NCBI RefSeq assembly: GCF_900109655.1
Contig: NZ_FOAT01000003.1
Span: 14,321-78,320, forward strand
Reading direction: 5' to 3'
Length of the DNA stretch: 64,000 nucleotides
DNA from: Hominimerdicola alba
GTDB taxonomy: Bacteria; Bacillota; Clostridia; Oscillospirales; Ruminococcaceae
The notes below the pieces were generated by a model, which did no database searches, was not told the DNA's origin, and saw only the letters and a list, made by a program, of their open reading frames with translations. The translations under genes were made by a program, and so were the position numbers. Shown one piece after another: positions 1 to 8,633 of the stretch; position 1 is the stretch's first letter; every line of letters begins with the position of its first letter.

Positions 1-3000
1 GAAGTCCAAGGAGTACCTGTTACGGTCTTGCCGTTGGAATCCTTGATGGTCAGGATTGCACCTTCAAGTTCTTCAGAACCTGTGATATCGAACTTGTTGA
101 TAGTTACCTTGGTGGTCTTCTTCTTAGCATCGCATACGGTGATGGTGTTGCTGTCCTCATCACAGAGAACGTAACCCTCATCAAAGTTGTTGTCAGAAGA
201 ATCTGCCAGAATTCTGCTGGTTACATCTGTGATCTTTCCGTTCATTACAGTGAATGTTACATCGGAAGGAATGATCTCGTACTCAGCGCCTGCCTTTGCA
301 GAATCTACTGCAGTTTCGGTCAGGGTGTATGTGCCGTTTGCCAGACCCTTAACTATATGATCCTTGCCGTTGGAATCCCATTCATCGATCACTTTGCCTG
401 CGCGATCCCTGATAACAAGGTGAGCGCCCTTGACTTCTTCGGAATTGGTGATATCCTTCTTGGATACTGTGATATCGCTTCTTGAAGCGTCACAGATAGT
501 GATAGTGCTTCCGCTTGCCTTAGCATAGCCTCTGCTTGAATTCTCGGGTGCTCTCTCATTGCTTGGAGCAGGAACAGACTCATAGGTGATGTTTCCGCTT
601 TCATCGATGGAGAATATTACCTCGGAATCCATTACCTCATAGGTAACGCCCTCATATACAAAAGCGCTGCCTGTTTCGGTGAGTGTATAAGTACCGGGAA
701 CAAGACCGTTGATCTGTGCTGCCTCTTCACCGGATACCCAGCTCATTACGAAATATTTGCCATTCTTGGCTGTATTCCATTCGTTAAGTGTAGTATTATT
801 TGCGTTAGCGTTGTTTATAGCGCTGATCTGCGCATTGGTGAGGCCCTTGACTGTCAGCTCCAGCTTAGCGCCCTTGACCTCATTCTCACCTGTGATATCG
901 GTCTTGTTGATGGTCAGGTCTCTCTTGATCTCAGCGTCCTTGATAGCATCGCATACTGTAATGGTGTTAGTGCCCTTGTCTGCGATAACATAGCTCTCGG
1001 TAGCGCCTGTCTTGGGAGCAGTCACAGCATCTGCGCGGTTTTCCTTGACTGCTGTCAGCTTGCCGTCCTTAACTGTGAAAGTGATCTTAGACTTTACAAC
1101 ATCATATTCGTTGCCGTAATCGTCAGTGATCTTCTTGCCGTCAGCAGCTTCCTCAGTAAGAGAGTAAGTGCCGTTTACAAGACCTTCGATAACGTGCTCT
1201 TTGCCGTTGGATACCCATTCATCTACCAGATTGCCATCCTCATCGAATACTGAGAGTTTAGCATTGAGAACTTCGGTCTCGCCTGAAATATCAGTCTTCT
1301 TCAGAGTTACCTCAGAAGTGCTGATCTTCTCAGCATCGCATATTGTGAACAGCTGATCATTGTTATTGTAGAGGCAGTAGCCTTCATCGGAATCCTTGTT
1401 GATGTTTCTCTCAACACCTCTTACATTTTTAATGGTGCAGCCGTAAGAAGTGCTGTCTGCATCAGCCTCAACTGTAAATGTAACACGAGAGGGTATTACC
1501 TTGTAAGTAGTGCCCTTATAGTCGAATTCATCGCCTGTTTCCTCGAGGACATAGTCGCCGGGTGCAAGTCTGAATTCATGTGTCTCACCGTCGGATTCCC
1601 ATGAGAACAGCTCTTCGCCGTCAATAGTGGAGATCTTCAGCTGAGCGCCCTCTACCTCTTCTTTTCCTGTGATATCCTTCTTATCAACAGAAACGACGGT
1701 AGTATTTCTGGGCAGGTCGGTGTACAGGAAGTGCCACTCACCGTTGGGGTTGTTGACATAGCCTGCGGATTCCAGCCAGCCCGAACTTGTACCCTTTATG
1801 CGGGTAACGGAATCTTCATCGGGTATCAGGAATATACCTGTTGACTTGTTGATATCCAGAGCCTTTACAGACTTCAGGTTCCATACGACATATCTTGTAA
1901 CATTCTGGTCGAGCCAGTAGTTCTTACCGCCTGCAAGAGTATTCTCGTTGGAAGGAGTGGTGGACAGCTGATAATCAGCCTCACCTATGCGTCTGAAATT
2001 GAACTCGTCAATACGTGCTTCGGTAACTTCATCAAAGTTGAATATCACCTTCTGGGTGCCCTTGAGCTCGATATGTACCTTACCGCTCTCTGCGATGTAA
2101 GGAGCGATATCGTCGCCGTCAATAACGAGTACAGCGTCGTCATCATAGCCCTCACCACTGATATAAGCATTACCGCCCACGATAGTAGGTGCAGCATTTA
2201 CGGGCAGAGCTGCCAGCTCGTTTGAAACAGCCTGCATATTTGCAATGATAGGATCGATAACGCCCTTGATAGTACTCTTATCCTCGTACTCTCTGGCGAT
2301 ACCGTCTCTGTTCATGGTCTCTTTCATACGTGACTCACTGTCGAAGTGGAGAACAGCACCTTCCTCGCAGCAAGCGTCGGTGTTATCGATAAAGAACTTG
2401 CCATCAGGATCAATATCGAAGTCCTTGGAATCGAAATTCACGTAATCGGAGGGTTCAGCATAATTGTCTATCTCATCATTGAAATGAACGAATTCGGCAA
2501 AATAGAAATGTCCGCCAAACTTGCCGCTGATATCGGGGGTGTTCGCAACATTGTTGCCCTCGTAGTAATTAACAGCGTAGTTGGACTCTGTATGGTTGCC
2601 CTGCTCAAATCTGTCGATGACCATACCGTAGTACAGGCCATTGCCCAGGATAGAGCGGAAATCATAACCATTTACTGATGAAACCTTGTTAAAGCTGATA
2701 TGCTCGGTATATTCGGGTATATCGGCTACAGCAGAGGTCTGTTTGCCGTACTTGACAGTGCTGCCCTTGAAGAATCCGCCGTTTGCGATCTCACCGCAGT
2801 TGCTGCGGTTAACAGCATTGTTTACTGAAAGGTCGCTGACAGAAGATTTCAGCAATGTTACCTTGGTAGCAGCGCCGTTATAGTATACACTGCCCTCGGA
2901 AGACTTACCGTTGCTGTCATACCAGTTGGTTATATCGATAGTTTTGTTCTTCTCGCCGTCAACGGTGAGTTTTTCAAGAATATACTTGTAATCGGTATCT

Positions 3001-3746
3001 GAAGTATCAGATTCAACGAACAGATAGATATTGTCATCTGCAGTGATTGTTGTGGGGGCGTCAAAACTGAGGTCAACGCTGTACTTTGCAGGTGAAGCCT
3101 TTCCTGCCACAGCATCAAAGGAGAATGTTCCTCCGTAGGTGCTGTATCCGCTGTAACCTGCATCGGTAAGCTCCATACCCTCGATATTGTCAACAACAGT
3201 GCAGTTCTTTTTGCCTATAGCGTCATCAAGAGTAAGATCCTTACTTGTGTCTGAGTTTTTCAGGAATACGCCTTCCATTGTGACAACATCAGGAACGATC
3301 TCTCTCTCCTGTGTTGAGCCCCACAGCTCTGCTTTGCCGGTTCGTTTTTCCCAAAGCGAAAAAGCGGGTGAAGTCCATTCTGTACTGTTGGCATTGATCT
3401 CGATGAGATCATAGGCATCTTTTGACTCGCCTTCTTCAAAATACTTGAAAGTAGCACCATGCAACTCAGCATCCTTACCTTCTGCATGAACAAGGAGGTA
3501 ATAGGTGTTATCCGGTGTTGTGACACTTACGCTCTCACCTGATGCGCTTTTGAAGTTTACCTTAGCATATGTGTTTTCCGCCGACAGACTGCTGTCAGTA
3601 TTGTCGCGGTCAAACCCTGTAACAGCTTCTGCTGAAGATGTCATAAGCACAGGTGAAACTCCGGGAAATGCACCAAAAACGAAAGACGCAGCAAGTGCAG
3701 CAGATGTCATGCCGCTGATGAAACGTTTGCCAAATGTCTTTTTCAT
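1..3746 (-). CDS. Large secreted surface adhesin with SpaA/Cna-B-like repeats (3' end outside window)
   Basis: 1248 codons are present and the frame stays open at the window edge, so the C-terminus and any sortase motif or dockerin are missing. The start ATG at 3744-3746 follows a GAAAGG ribosome site and opens a signal peptide (MKKTFGKRFISGMTSAALAA, then a hydrophobic stretch ending near SSAEA). Residues about 350-400 (YYGMVIDRFEQGNHTESNYA) resemble the choice-of-anchor A/adhesive domain of Firmicutes collagen-type adhesins. From residue about 680, five modules of 110-150 residues begin with a variant of KKDITGxEEVxGA and contain L.PG.Y.L.E.G; this is the SpaA/prealbumin-like fold, which often carries Lys-Asn isopeptide bonds. 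Likely a cell-surface stalk or adhesin; the ligand is unknown. It has its own promoter. Confidence 0.8.
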   Translation of the reverse strand, partial: MKKTFGKRFISGMTSAALAASFVFGAFPGVSPVLMTSSAEAVTGFDRDNTDSSLSAENTYAKVNFKSASGESVSVTTPDNTYYLLVHAEGKDAELHGATFKYFEEGESKDAYDLIEINANSTEWTSPAFSLWEKRTGKAELWGSTQEREIVPDVVTMEGVFLKNSDTSKDLTLDDAIGKKNCTVVDNIEGMELTDAGYSGYSTYGGTFSFDAVAGKASPAKYSVDLSFDAPTTITADDNIYLFVESDTSDTDYKYILEKLTVDGEKNKTIDITNWYDSNGKSSEGSVYYNGAATKVTLLKSSVSDLSVNNAVNRSNCGEIANGGFFKGSTVKYGKQTSAVADIPEYTEHISFNKVSSVNGYDFRSILGNGLYYGMVIDRFEQGNHTESNYAVNYYEGNNVANTPDISGKFGGHFYFAEFVHFNDEIDNYAEPSDYVNFDSKDFDIDPDGKFFIDNTDACCEEGAVLHFDSESRMKETMNRDGIAREYEDKSTIKGVIDPIIANMQAVSNELAALPVNAAPTIVGGNAYISGEGYDDDAVLVIDGDDIAPYIAESGKVHIELKGTQKVIFNFDEVTEARIDEFNFRRIGEADYQLSTTPSNENTLAGGKNYWLDQNVTRYVVWNLKSVKALDINKSTGIFLIPDEDSVTRIKGTSSGWLESAGYVNNPNGEWHFLYTDLPRNTTVVSVDKKDITGKEEVEGAQLKISTIDGEELFSWESDGETHEFRLAPGDYVLEETGDEFDYKGTTYKVIPSRVTFTVEADADSTSYGCTIKNVRGVERNINKDSDEGYCLYNNNDQLFTICDAEKISTSEVTLKKTDISGETEVLNAKLSVFDEDGNLVDEWVSNGKEHVIEGLVNGTYSLTEEAADGKKITDDYGNEYDVVKSKITFTVKDGKLTAVKENRADAVTAPKTGATESYVIADKGTNTITVCDAIKDAEIKRDLTINKTDITGENEVKGAKLELTVKGLTNAQISAINNANANNTTLNEWNTAKNGKYFVMSWVSGEEAAQINGLVPGTYTLTETGSAFVYEGVTYEVMDSEVIFSIDESGNITYESVPAPSNERAPENSSRGYAKASGSTITICDASRSDITVSKKDITNSEEVKGAHLVIRDRAGKVIDEWDSNGKDHIVKGLANGTYTLTETAVDSAKAGAEYEIIPSDVTFTVMNGKITDVTSRILADSSDNNFDEGYVLCDEDSNTITVCDAKKKTTKVTINKFDITGSEELEGAILTIKDSNGKTVTGTPWT

Positions 3747-3965
3747 AGCTTTTTTCCTTTCGTAATAATATTTGACCTTTCTGCCTGCACGTCTGATGTG
3801 CGCCTTTTACGGCGAAACAGCCTGACCAGCCGCCTGCAAGAACATCACACCTGCATACAGAACAATATCCATGCACCGCACTTTCCCAAAAAAACAGCAC
3901 ACGGAACTTTCCCAATAAGTAAAAACATCTTATCTATCCTATTTTTACCCATTGCATATACATTT

Positions 3966-3994
3966 ATTATACACAAATCTCTCACTGCTGTCAA
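3966..3994 (-). promoter_or_regulatory. Sigma-A promoter of the adhesin gene
   Basis: On the minus strand TTGACA (3994-3989) and TATAAT (3971-3966) are separated by 17 bp. Transcription would start near 3959, leaving a leader of about 210 nt before the ATG; I see no riboswitch in it. Confidence 0.8.
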
Positions 3995-4064
3995 GGTGTT
4001 TTCATATTTTGAGCGCCAAAAAAATCAAATAATTTACCCAAAAAATAAGCAGTCCATACAAAAA

Positions 4065-4095
4065 ATAAAACGTCCGCAAATTGCGGACGTTTTAT
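4065..4095 (-). terminator. Rho-independent terminator after the 4154-4591 gene
   Basis: Near-perfect inverted repeat ATAAAACGTCCGCAA / TTGCGGACGTTTTAT with a 1-nt centre; T-rich flanks on both sides. It lies 60 nt downstream of the stop of the minus-strand gene. Confidence 0.75.
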
Positions 4096-4153
4096 CGGGA
4101 AATAGGTGTTGGCAAACTTCAGGAAATTTATACCACTGAAATCAAAAAATCGT

Positions 4154-4591
4154 TCAGTGACGGGCTGACACACCGGCTGTTTTGTGTGAAGCAAAACGTC
4201 CGTCAACAAAGAAGCCGATTATATCATAAGTCAGCGAATATACGATGAATCCGAGAACGAAGAACGATGCGAACGCGGGATAATCAAAGCTGTTGAATTT
4301 TGAGATATCATGCCACGCGGTCATTTCTCTTATCCTGCATATCAAGCCGGAAACACCTGTAGCTACCACGAACCACATCAGCATATACATAGCCTTATCG
4401 TGCTGCTCGCCGTTACCCTTACGCGACATAACAGCGCGATATATCGCAGAAGCAGCCATCGGCATCACAAACCATTCTGCCAATACGATCATGTTAACGA
4501 ATGAGTACGCACCGAATACTATGTCGGTCACAGAGAATGCTGCCCACGCGAAGAGGTTCATCAGTATCGTGAAAATAAACATGGCTGCCAT
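4154..4591 (-). CDS. Small polytopic membrane protein, unknown function
   Basis: 145 residues with about four hydrophobic helices (N-terminal MAAMFIFTILMNLFAWAAF, then regions near 30-50, 70-90 and 110-128). Start ATG follows AGAAAGGAAG. No family is recognised with confidence. Monocistronic, with promoter and terminator on each side. The cytoplasmic or external loops carry no obvious catalytic motif. Confidence 0.7.
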   Translation of the reverse strand: MAAMFIFTILMNLFAWAAFSVTDIVFGAYSFVNMIVLAEWFVMPMAASAIYRAVMSRKGNGEQHDKAMYMLMWFVVATGVSGLICRIREMTAWHDISKFNSFDYPAFASFFVLGFIVYSLTYDIIGFFVDGRFASHKTAGVSARH

Positions 4592-4691
4592 AACGATCTT
4601 CCTTTCTGTAAAAATTGTAATAATTGATTGACGGTGTGCGTTTTGTTAATACGAATTGAGTAATTTAAAACTCCGTTTAAATCTTGAACTT

Positions 4692-4720
4692 ATTATAGCA
4701 CACTTCACAAAAGTTTTCAA
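4692..4720 (-). promoter_or_regulatory. Promoter of the 4154-4591 gene
   Basis: Minus strand TTGAAA (4720-4715), 17 bp, TATAAT (4697-4692). Confidence 0.75.
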
Positions 4721-5169
4721 GATTTATTTTCCATAACTTATCTGTTGATCACCGATAGGTTCTTTGTGCATTATGTTTAATACAACTACAATTTCGCAGA
4801 TTAGTTGCTATTTTCTGTTGCTTTTTGTGATATAATTGTTTGAAATGTGTAATTAGCTTAATATATTGCAATTTATGAAACATCAAAATTGTGAACATCG
4901 CCCATCCAAATTGTAAGGATCGTCAGTTTGATTATATGTTAACAATTATAAACAAAGACATATTTTATGTTATATTTTTAACAAGTCTCATTTTAGTTAA
5001 TTGTTAACAATAATACTCTGTTAACATTTTGCTTTTCCATACAGCACTTGACATAATTCGATAAGCATACAAAACGTGTAATTTGTATTTGACAGCAGAT
5101 CAAAACGTTAGCTGCATATACTTTCAACAGCATCCGACATCGTTCGCAGAAAAATATATATTCAACCCT
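4721..5169. other. AT-rich gene-free stretch
   Basis: About 450 bp of very AT-rich DNA between divergent transcription units. No reading frame with a ribosome site, no strong hairpin and no convincing promoter pair; several GTTAACA-like motifs occur near 4935-5025. Nothing more can be supported. Confidence 0.5.
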
Positions 5170-5198
5170 TTGACAAAACAGATAATATGTGCTATACT
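5170..5198 (+). promoter_or_regulatory. Promoter of smpB
   Basis: TTGACA (5170-5175), 17 bp, TATACT (5193-5198). It lies inside an upstream in-frame extension of the smpB frame and so argues for the GTG start at 5233. Confidence 0.8.
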
Positions 5199-5232
5199 AT
5201 TCTATGTCAGTAAAACAAGGGAGGTCACGCCT

Positions 5233-5706
5233 GTGGCGATCGATAAAAAAGGCACAAAGCAGATAGCCGATAACCGCAAGGCGCGGCACGACTACTTTAT
5301 ACTTGAGACCATCGAGTGTGGTATCGAACTGGTGGGCACCGAGGTAAAGTCCATCCGCAAGGGCGGCGTTAACCTCAAGGACAGCTGGTGCAGTGTGGAT
5401 GACGGCGAAATGTGGGTAAAGGGTATGCATATTAGCCCCTATGAGCAGGGTAATATATTCAACAAAGACCCCAGACGTGTCCGCAAACTGCTACTGCATA
5501 AAAGGGAGATCATGAGACTCTTCGGACAGGTACAGCAGGAGGGTCTGGCACTTATACCGCTTTCGCTGTATTTCAAAGGCAGCAGGGTGAAGCTGGCACT
5601 GGGTCTGTGCAAGGGTAAAAAGCTCCACGATAAGCGCGATGATATGGCTAAAAAAGCTGCTGACCGCGAGATTGAGCGAGCCCTGAAGGACAGACAGAAT
5701 TACTGA
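5233..5706 (+). CDS. smpB: SsrA-binding protein SmpB
   Basis: 157 residues, the usual family length. SmpB binds the tRNA-like domain of tmRNA and mimics the anticodon arm in the ribosomal A site during trans-translation. Family motifs are present: NRKARHDYF near 13, [10 protein letters not shown] near 36, [10 protein letters not shown] near 82 and the C-terminal KGKKLHDKR followed by a basic tail. The GTG start is chosen because GGGAGG lies 8 nt upstream and the promoter ends 35 nt upstream; the frame is open further back to 5083, but that part precedes the promoter. The tmRNA gene lies 540 nt downstream on the same strand. Confidence 0.95.
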   Translation: MAIDKKGTKQIADNRKARHDYFILETIECGIELVGTEVKSIRKGGVNLKDSWCSVDDGEMWVKGMHISPYEQGNIFNKDPRRVRKLLLHKREIMRLFGQVQQEGLALIPLSLYFKGSRVKLALGLCKGKKLHDKRDDMAKKAADREIERALKDRQNY

Positions 5707-5708
5707 TA

Positions 5709-6212
5709 ATGGCATCGAAGAATAAGATCGGTATCGAATACGTTTTTCCCGTGACGATAGTTTCACTGCTGGGAATATGTTTCATCATTACGCTTATACT
5801 TTGTTTCACACATGGTGCTATGATGAAATTGTACAACGATATCGGTGCTACACCGTGGAAAAAGCCGAAAACTGAGATCTCGGTCTCCGGATCGGAACTT
5901 TATAGTCATGAGGATATCATGAGCGCGGTAGAAGCCACTAAAAAGCTCTATGAAGATGAGTGGTACACCTATAACGGCGCGTACTTGCTGAAGCTTTCCT
6001 ATTCGGACGAACTCAATGAGCTGAAGAAGAACGAAAACAGCGGCGAATGGATATATCTGGGTGCGACCATGTATACAGGCTACGGCAGTAATGTCAGCGA
6101 AGCCGATAAAGGCAAGTATCACGAAGCTTATTGGGCAGCCGAAAAACAGCCCGACGGCAGCTGGGTATGCCATGGCTGTGCACCGATCAATGAAAGCAAA
6201 CAACTGTCATAA
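5709..6212 (+). CDS. Single-pass membrane protein between smpB and ssrA, unknown
   Basis: 167 residues. One transmembrane helix at about 12-35 (FPVTIVSLLGICFIITLILCF), then a polar extracytoplasmic or cytoplasmic domain rich in Glu and Tyr with no recognised fold. It starts 2 nt after the smpB stop and has no strong ribosome site of its own, so translational coupling is likely. Position between smpB and ssrA suggests co-transcription, not necessarily a role in trans-translation. Confidence 0.7.
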   Translation: MASKNKIGIEYVFPVTIVSLLGICFIITLILCFTHGAMMKLYNDIGATPWKKPKTEISVSGSELYSHEDIMSAVEATKKLYEDEWYTYNGAYLLKLSYSDELNELKKNENSGEWIYLGATMYTGYGSNVSEADKGKYHEAYWAAEKQPDGSWVCHGCAPINESKQLS

Positions 6213-6248
6213 TAAATGGTTCGTGACGAAACGACCAAAGTCAAAAAA

Positions 6249-6603
6249 GGGGATGTAAAGGTTTCGACGGGGGTCTTGAAGGACGATAAGCGAGTGGAGG
6301 AGCGCACTCTCCTTAAACGGCGTACGTTTTAAAATTAGACGACAACGATAATTTTGCAATGGCAGCCTAAGGGCAGCCCGTCTTGCCTGAGAGTACCACG
6401 GCTCGGGTAAAGGCGTCGACTAGTGGTGAACGTCTGCAGGCGACGGCTGTGACCTGCAGATGTATCGCAGCCTACTGAACCGAGGGGCGTGTCTGTTTGC
6501 CCGCGGCAAGGGAATCGGCGCAAGCCACAATAACCGACTAGACTCGTAGAAATTCGTGTGAATGGGCTTTCGGACAGGAGTTCGACTCTCCTCATCTCCA
6601 CCA
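6249..6603 (+). ncRNA. ssrA: tmRNA (ssrA)
   Basis: The 5' GGGGATG pairs with CATCTCC near the 3' end, followed by ACCA with encoded CCA at 6601-6603. The tRNA-like T-arm (GTTCGACTC) is present near the 3' end. The tag reading frame ends at TAA 6368-6370 and reads DDNDNFAMAA from 6338, with the exact resume codon inferred. Length is 355 nt, as usual for one-piece tmRNA. It rescues stalled ribosomes with SmpB. Confidence 0.95.
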
Positions 6604-6624
6604 GACCTAGGGCCGGTCAGGCCA

Positions 6625-6656
6625 ATCCCTCACCCTCTACAGGGTGGGGGATAATT
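6625..6656 (+). terminator. Hairpin after ssrA
   Basis: ATCCCTCACCCT / AGGGTGGGGGAT stem with a 4-nt loop, followed by AATTTGTTT. Terminates or processes the tmRNA precursor. Confidence 0.65.
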
Positions 6657-6720
6657 TGTTTGTCTGGTTCGGGGTCAAACATAGCTTTTGGCATTTTTAT
6701 ATTTTGATAAATACGCAAAA

Positions 6721-6750
6721 AAAGACCGTCCCCAGCCGGGACGGTCTTTT
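6721..6750. terminator. Bidirectional terminator
   Basis: GACCGTCCC / GGGACGGTC (6724-6732, 6738-6746) with A- and T-runs on the two sides. Placed between convergent ssrA and the 6760-7932 gene. Confidence 0.85.
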
Positions 6751-6759
6751 ATTCATATG

Positions 6760-7932
6760 TTACTTCTTAACATATCTGTGCTTGTTTACATCGTATGTCT
6801 CGCGGCTCTTTCTGCCGAGGATAAGGAATATCACACCAGCAGCTACTACTACGCCTGCAATTATGCCTATAACTATAAGCTTGAAATTGCTGCCTTCATC
6901 ATCTTTATCATCCGATGAAGAATTATCCTTGTTGGTAACAGCGGCGGGTGCCTGTGTCTCAGCCGGCTTAGTGGTCTCAACAGTATCGTTGCTGTCAGAG
7001 GTCACTTCGGAATCATCTGTTACCTCGGGCTCATCTTTAGCAATAGTCCTGATATCAAGAGCATAAATATCTGTGCAGGTTATAGGAGATTTGCCAGTAT
7101 CTCCGACGTATACCGTGGAAACGCAGGAGAAATCATCGGTACCGTAAGCGTCTGCCATGCTCTCGAAATCAAAAAGGGCATACTTATTGTTGAAAAGTAC
7201 GGGAGCTACCTTGCCCCATACAGTGTTGTTCTTTGCTTTGGGTGAAACAGTGTCGTCAGTACTCTGCAGGATGAACTCAACAGGTGCTGAAACAACGTCC
7301 TTTTCAAGTTCGGATTCAAATACCGCAATTACAAAAGAATTCTCAGCCAGAGTGCTGACATCGAACTGGTCAACGCCCACAGATATACTCTGACCCCAGT
7401 CCTGGCTTGTGGTTGGCCTTTTAGCGTGTACCCTTATAGTACGGCGGATATCGTTCTCTGCCATTTCGTTGGCGGACAGAACGTTGGTGGCAGTAAATCC
7501 TGTGCAGGTAACTGTGCTTCCATTGGCTTCAACATCTATGGCAAATACCGATGAAAGAGCATTATCGCCGAGAGCCGCAGTAATATCAGCATAGGTGAAC
7601 ACAGCTTCGCCATCCTTGAATTCGGAAGCCGTTACTTCAGCAGTCGCAGGCGAACCGAAATCAAACTCGGAAGTATTGCTCTTATCCCAGTAGTCAAGAA
7701 CCAGCTTAACGGAACTTTTATCGCTTTCTCCGCCGCTGTATGCTACCGTGACAGTGGTATCTGCAGTAAACTGAGAGGCTGCAAGGTTTTTTGAATCTGC
7801 TGTAAAAGTTACGCCGTTGTCAGTTTCAACTGCCTTTTTGGTATCAAGTTCAATATCTCCTGCAAAAGCCGAAAAAGTGCTTGCCGCAGCAGCGGCGATC
7901 ACAGCAGTGATAACAGAAAGTGTCCTTTTCAT
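6760..7932 (-). CDS. Secreted surface protein with C-terminal membrane anchor, unknown
   Basis: 390 residues. Signal peptide MKRTLSVITAVIAAAAASTFSAFA. Two similar-looking beta-rich regions (about 25-165 and 175-310) share acidic, Thr/Ser-rich composition and motifs such as VLDYWDKSN and VFAIDVEANG; they may be carbohydrate-binding-like modules, which I cannot assign to a family. A Pro/Thr/Asp linker (about 310-345) leads to a transmembrane helix near 352-375 and a short basic tail. Start ATG follows AAAGGAGAG. Own promoter and terminator. Confidence 0.75.
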   Translation of the reverse strand: MKRTLSVITAVIAAAAASTFSAFAGDIELDTKKAVETDNGVTFTADSKNLAASQFTADTTVTVAYSGGESDKSSVKLVLDYWDKSNTSEFDFGSPATAEVTASEFKDGEAVFTYADITAALGDNALSSVFAIDVEANGSTVTCTGFTATNVLSANEMAENDIRRTIRVHAKRPTTSQDWGQSISVGVDQFDVSTLAENSFVIAVFESELEKDVVSAPVEFILQSTDDTVSPKAKNNTVWGKVAPVLFNNKYALFDFESMADAYGTDDFSCVSTVYVGDTGKSPITCTDIYALDIRTIAKDEPEVTDDSEVTSDSNDTVETTKPAETQAPAAVTNKDNSSSDDKDDEGSNFKLIVIGIIAGVVVAAGVIFLILGRKSRETYDVNKHRYVKK

Positions 7933-8021
7933 TTTATCTCTCCTTTATTGTAAATTTTTTAGCCTGGTTCGAGATTATTAATCTTGTTATTGTGAAAAAT
8001 AACAGTTTTATCATTTTGATT

Positions 8022-8050
8022 ATTATATCATACCTCATATTGCAAGTCAA
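8022..8050 (-). promoter_or_regulatory. Promoter of the 6760-7932 gene
   Basis: Minus strand TTGACT (8050-8045), 17 bp, TATAAT (8027-8022). Confidence 0.8.
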
Positions 8051-8231
8051 TTAAACTTTTTGCAGAATTTGCACAGTATTTTTTCATCACACGTATATGT
8101 ATATGACAAATCAGAAAAGATTTTAACAATAACTCGATTTAGTATTATATTCGGGCACACGTTGTTTTACGTTACGAAATGTTAAGTTCATTATTCGCCC
8201 AGATAATGGAAATTTCGCCTGTATTTATGCA

Positions 8232-8269
8232 AAAAAAGCGTTCACGACAGCATACGTGAGCGCTTTTTT
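8232..8269. terminator. Terminator of the orphan unit
   Basis: AAAAAAGCGTTCACG (8232-8246) pairs with CGTGAGCGCTTTTTT (8255-8269), with one wobble pair. Confidence 0.75.
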
Positions 8270-8515
8270 AAGACTTTATTCATTGCTATTTGATATGTTA
8301 TTACGATTTTTCAAACAGCAGTGCCCACATATCATAGAAGATAAATTTATACAGTAATTTCACCAAAATATTTAACTTATTGTATTATCAGCTGCCGTGA
8401 TATAAGATTTTTTGAAGTGCAAATATATGAAACAGTTTTTCCCGACATTACCTGTATCAATTTCGCTATCGTCAACCGGTTCGCACTTCTTCGATCAACG
8501 ATCAATTTTCATCTT
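8232..8515 (-). ncRNA. Candidate structured RNA from an orphan transcription unit
   Basis: A strong promoter at 8522-8550 and a terminator at 8232-8269 bracket about 285 nt with no convincing protein gene. Near its 5' end TATAAGAT pairs with ATCTTATA, and inside that GAAGTGC pairs with GCACTTC, enclosing about 120 nt. A short basic frame beginning at a TTG has no ribosome site. It matches no RNA family I recognise. It is separated from the upstream gene by that gene's own terminator. Confidence 0.45.
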
Positions 8516-8521
8516 ATACAT

Positions 8522-8550
8522 ATTATACCATAAAATAGTTAATAAGTCAA
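8522..8550 (-). promoter_or_regulatory. Orphan promoter
   Basis: Minus strand TTGACT (8550-8545), 17 bp, TATAAT (8527-8522). There is no protein gene downstream before the terminator at 8269. Confidence 0.7.
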
Positions 8551-8555
8551 GAGAA

Positions 8556-8595
8556 AAGCCACAATATTTCCAATTAATGAAAAATACTGTGGCTT
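8556..8595 (-). terminator. Terminator after the 8634-9791 gene
   Basis: AAGCCACAATATTT / AAATACTGTGGCTT stem with one wobble pair and T-rich downstream sequence on the minus strand. Confidence 0.7.
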
Positions 8596-8633
8596 GGTAT
8601 TTAAATATTTAAGATCTGCCGACTTCGCCGTTA

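Noticed and set aside
4160-4180. GGGCTGACACACCGG resembling the head of repeat R1
   Set aside because: It lies at the 3' end of a coding gene with none of the other R1 blocks nearby; chance similarity is more likely.
5083-5232. Upstream in-frame extension of smpB
   Set aside because: The sigma-A promoter at 5170-5198 lies inside it, and GGGAGG sits properly before GTG 5233; SmpB proteins are about 155 residues.
8232-8515. 6S RNA identity for the orphan transcript
   Set aside because: The length is too great and the long-helix-with-central-bubble fold with matching 5' and 3' ends is not seen.
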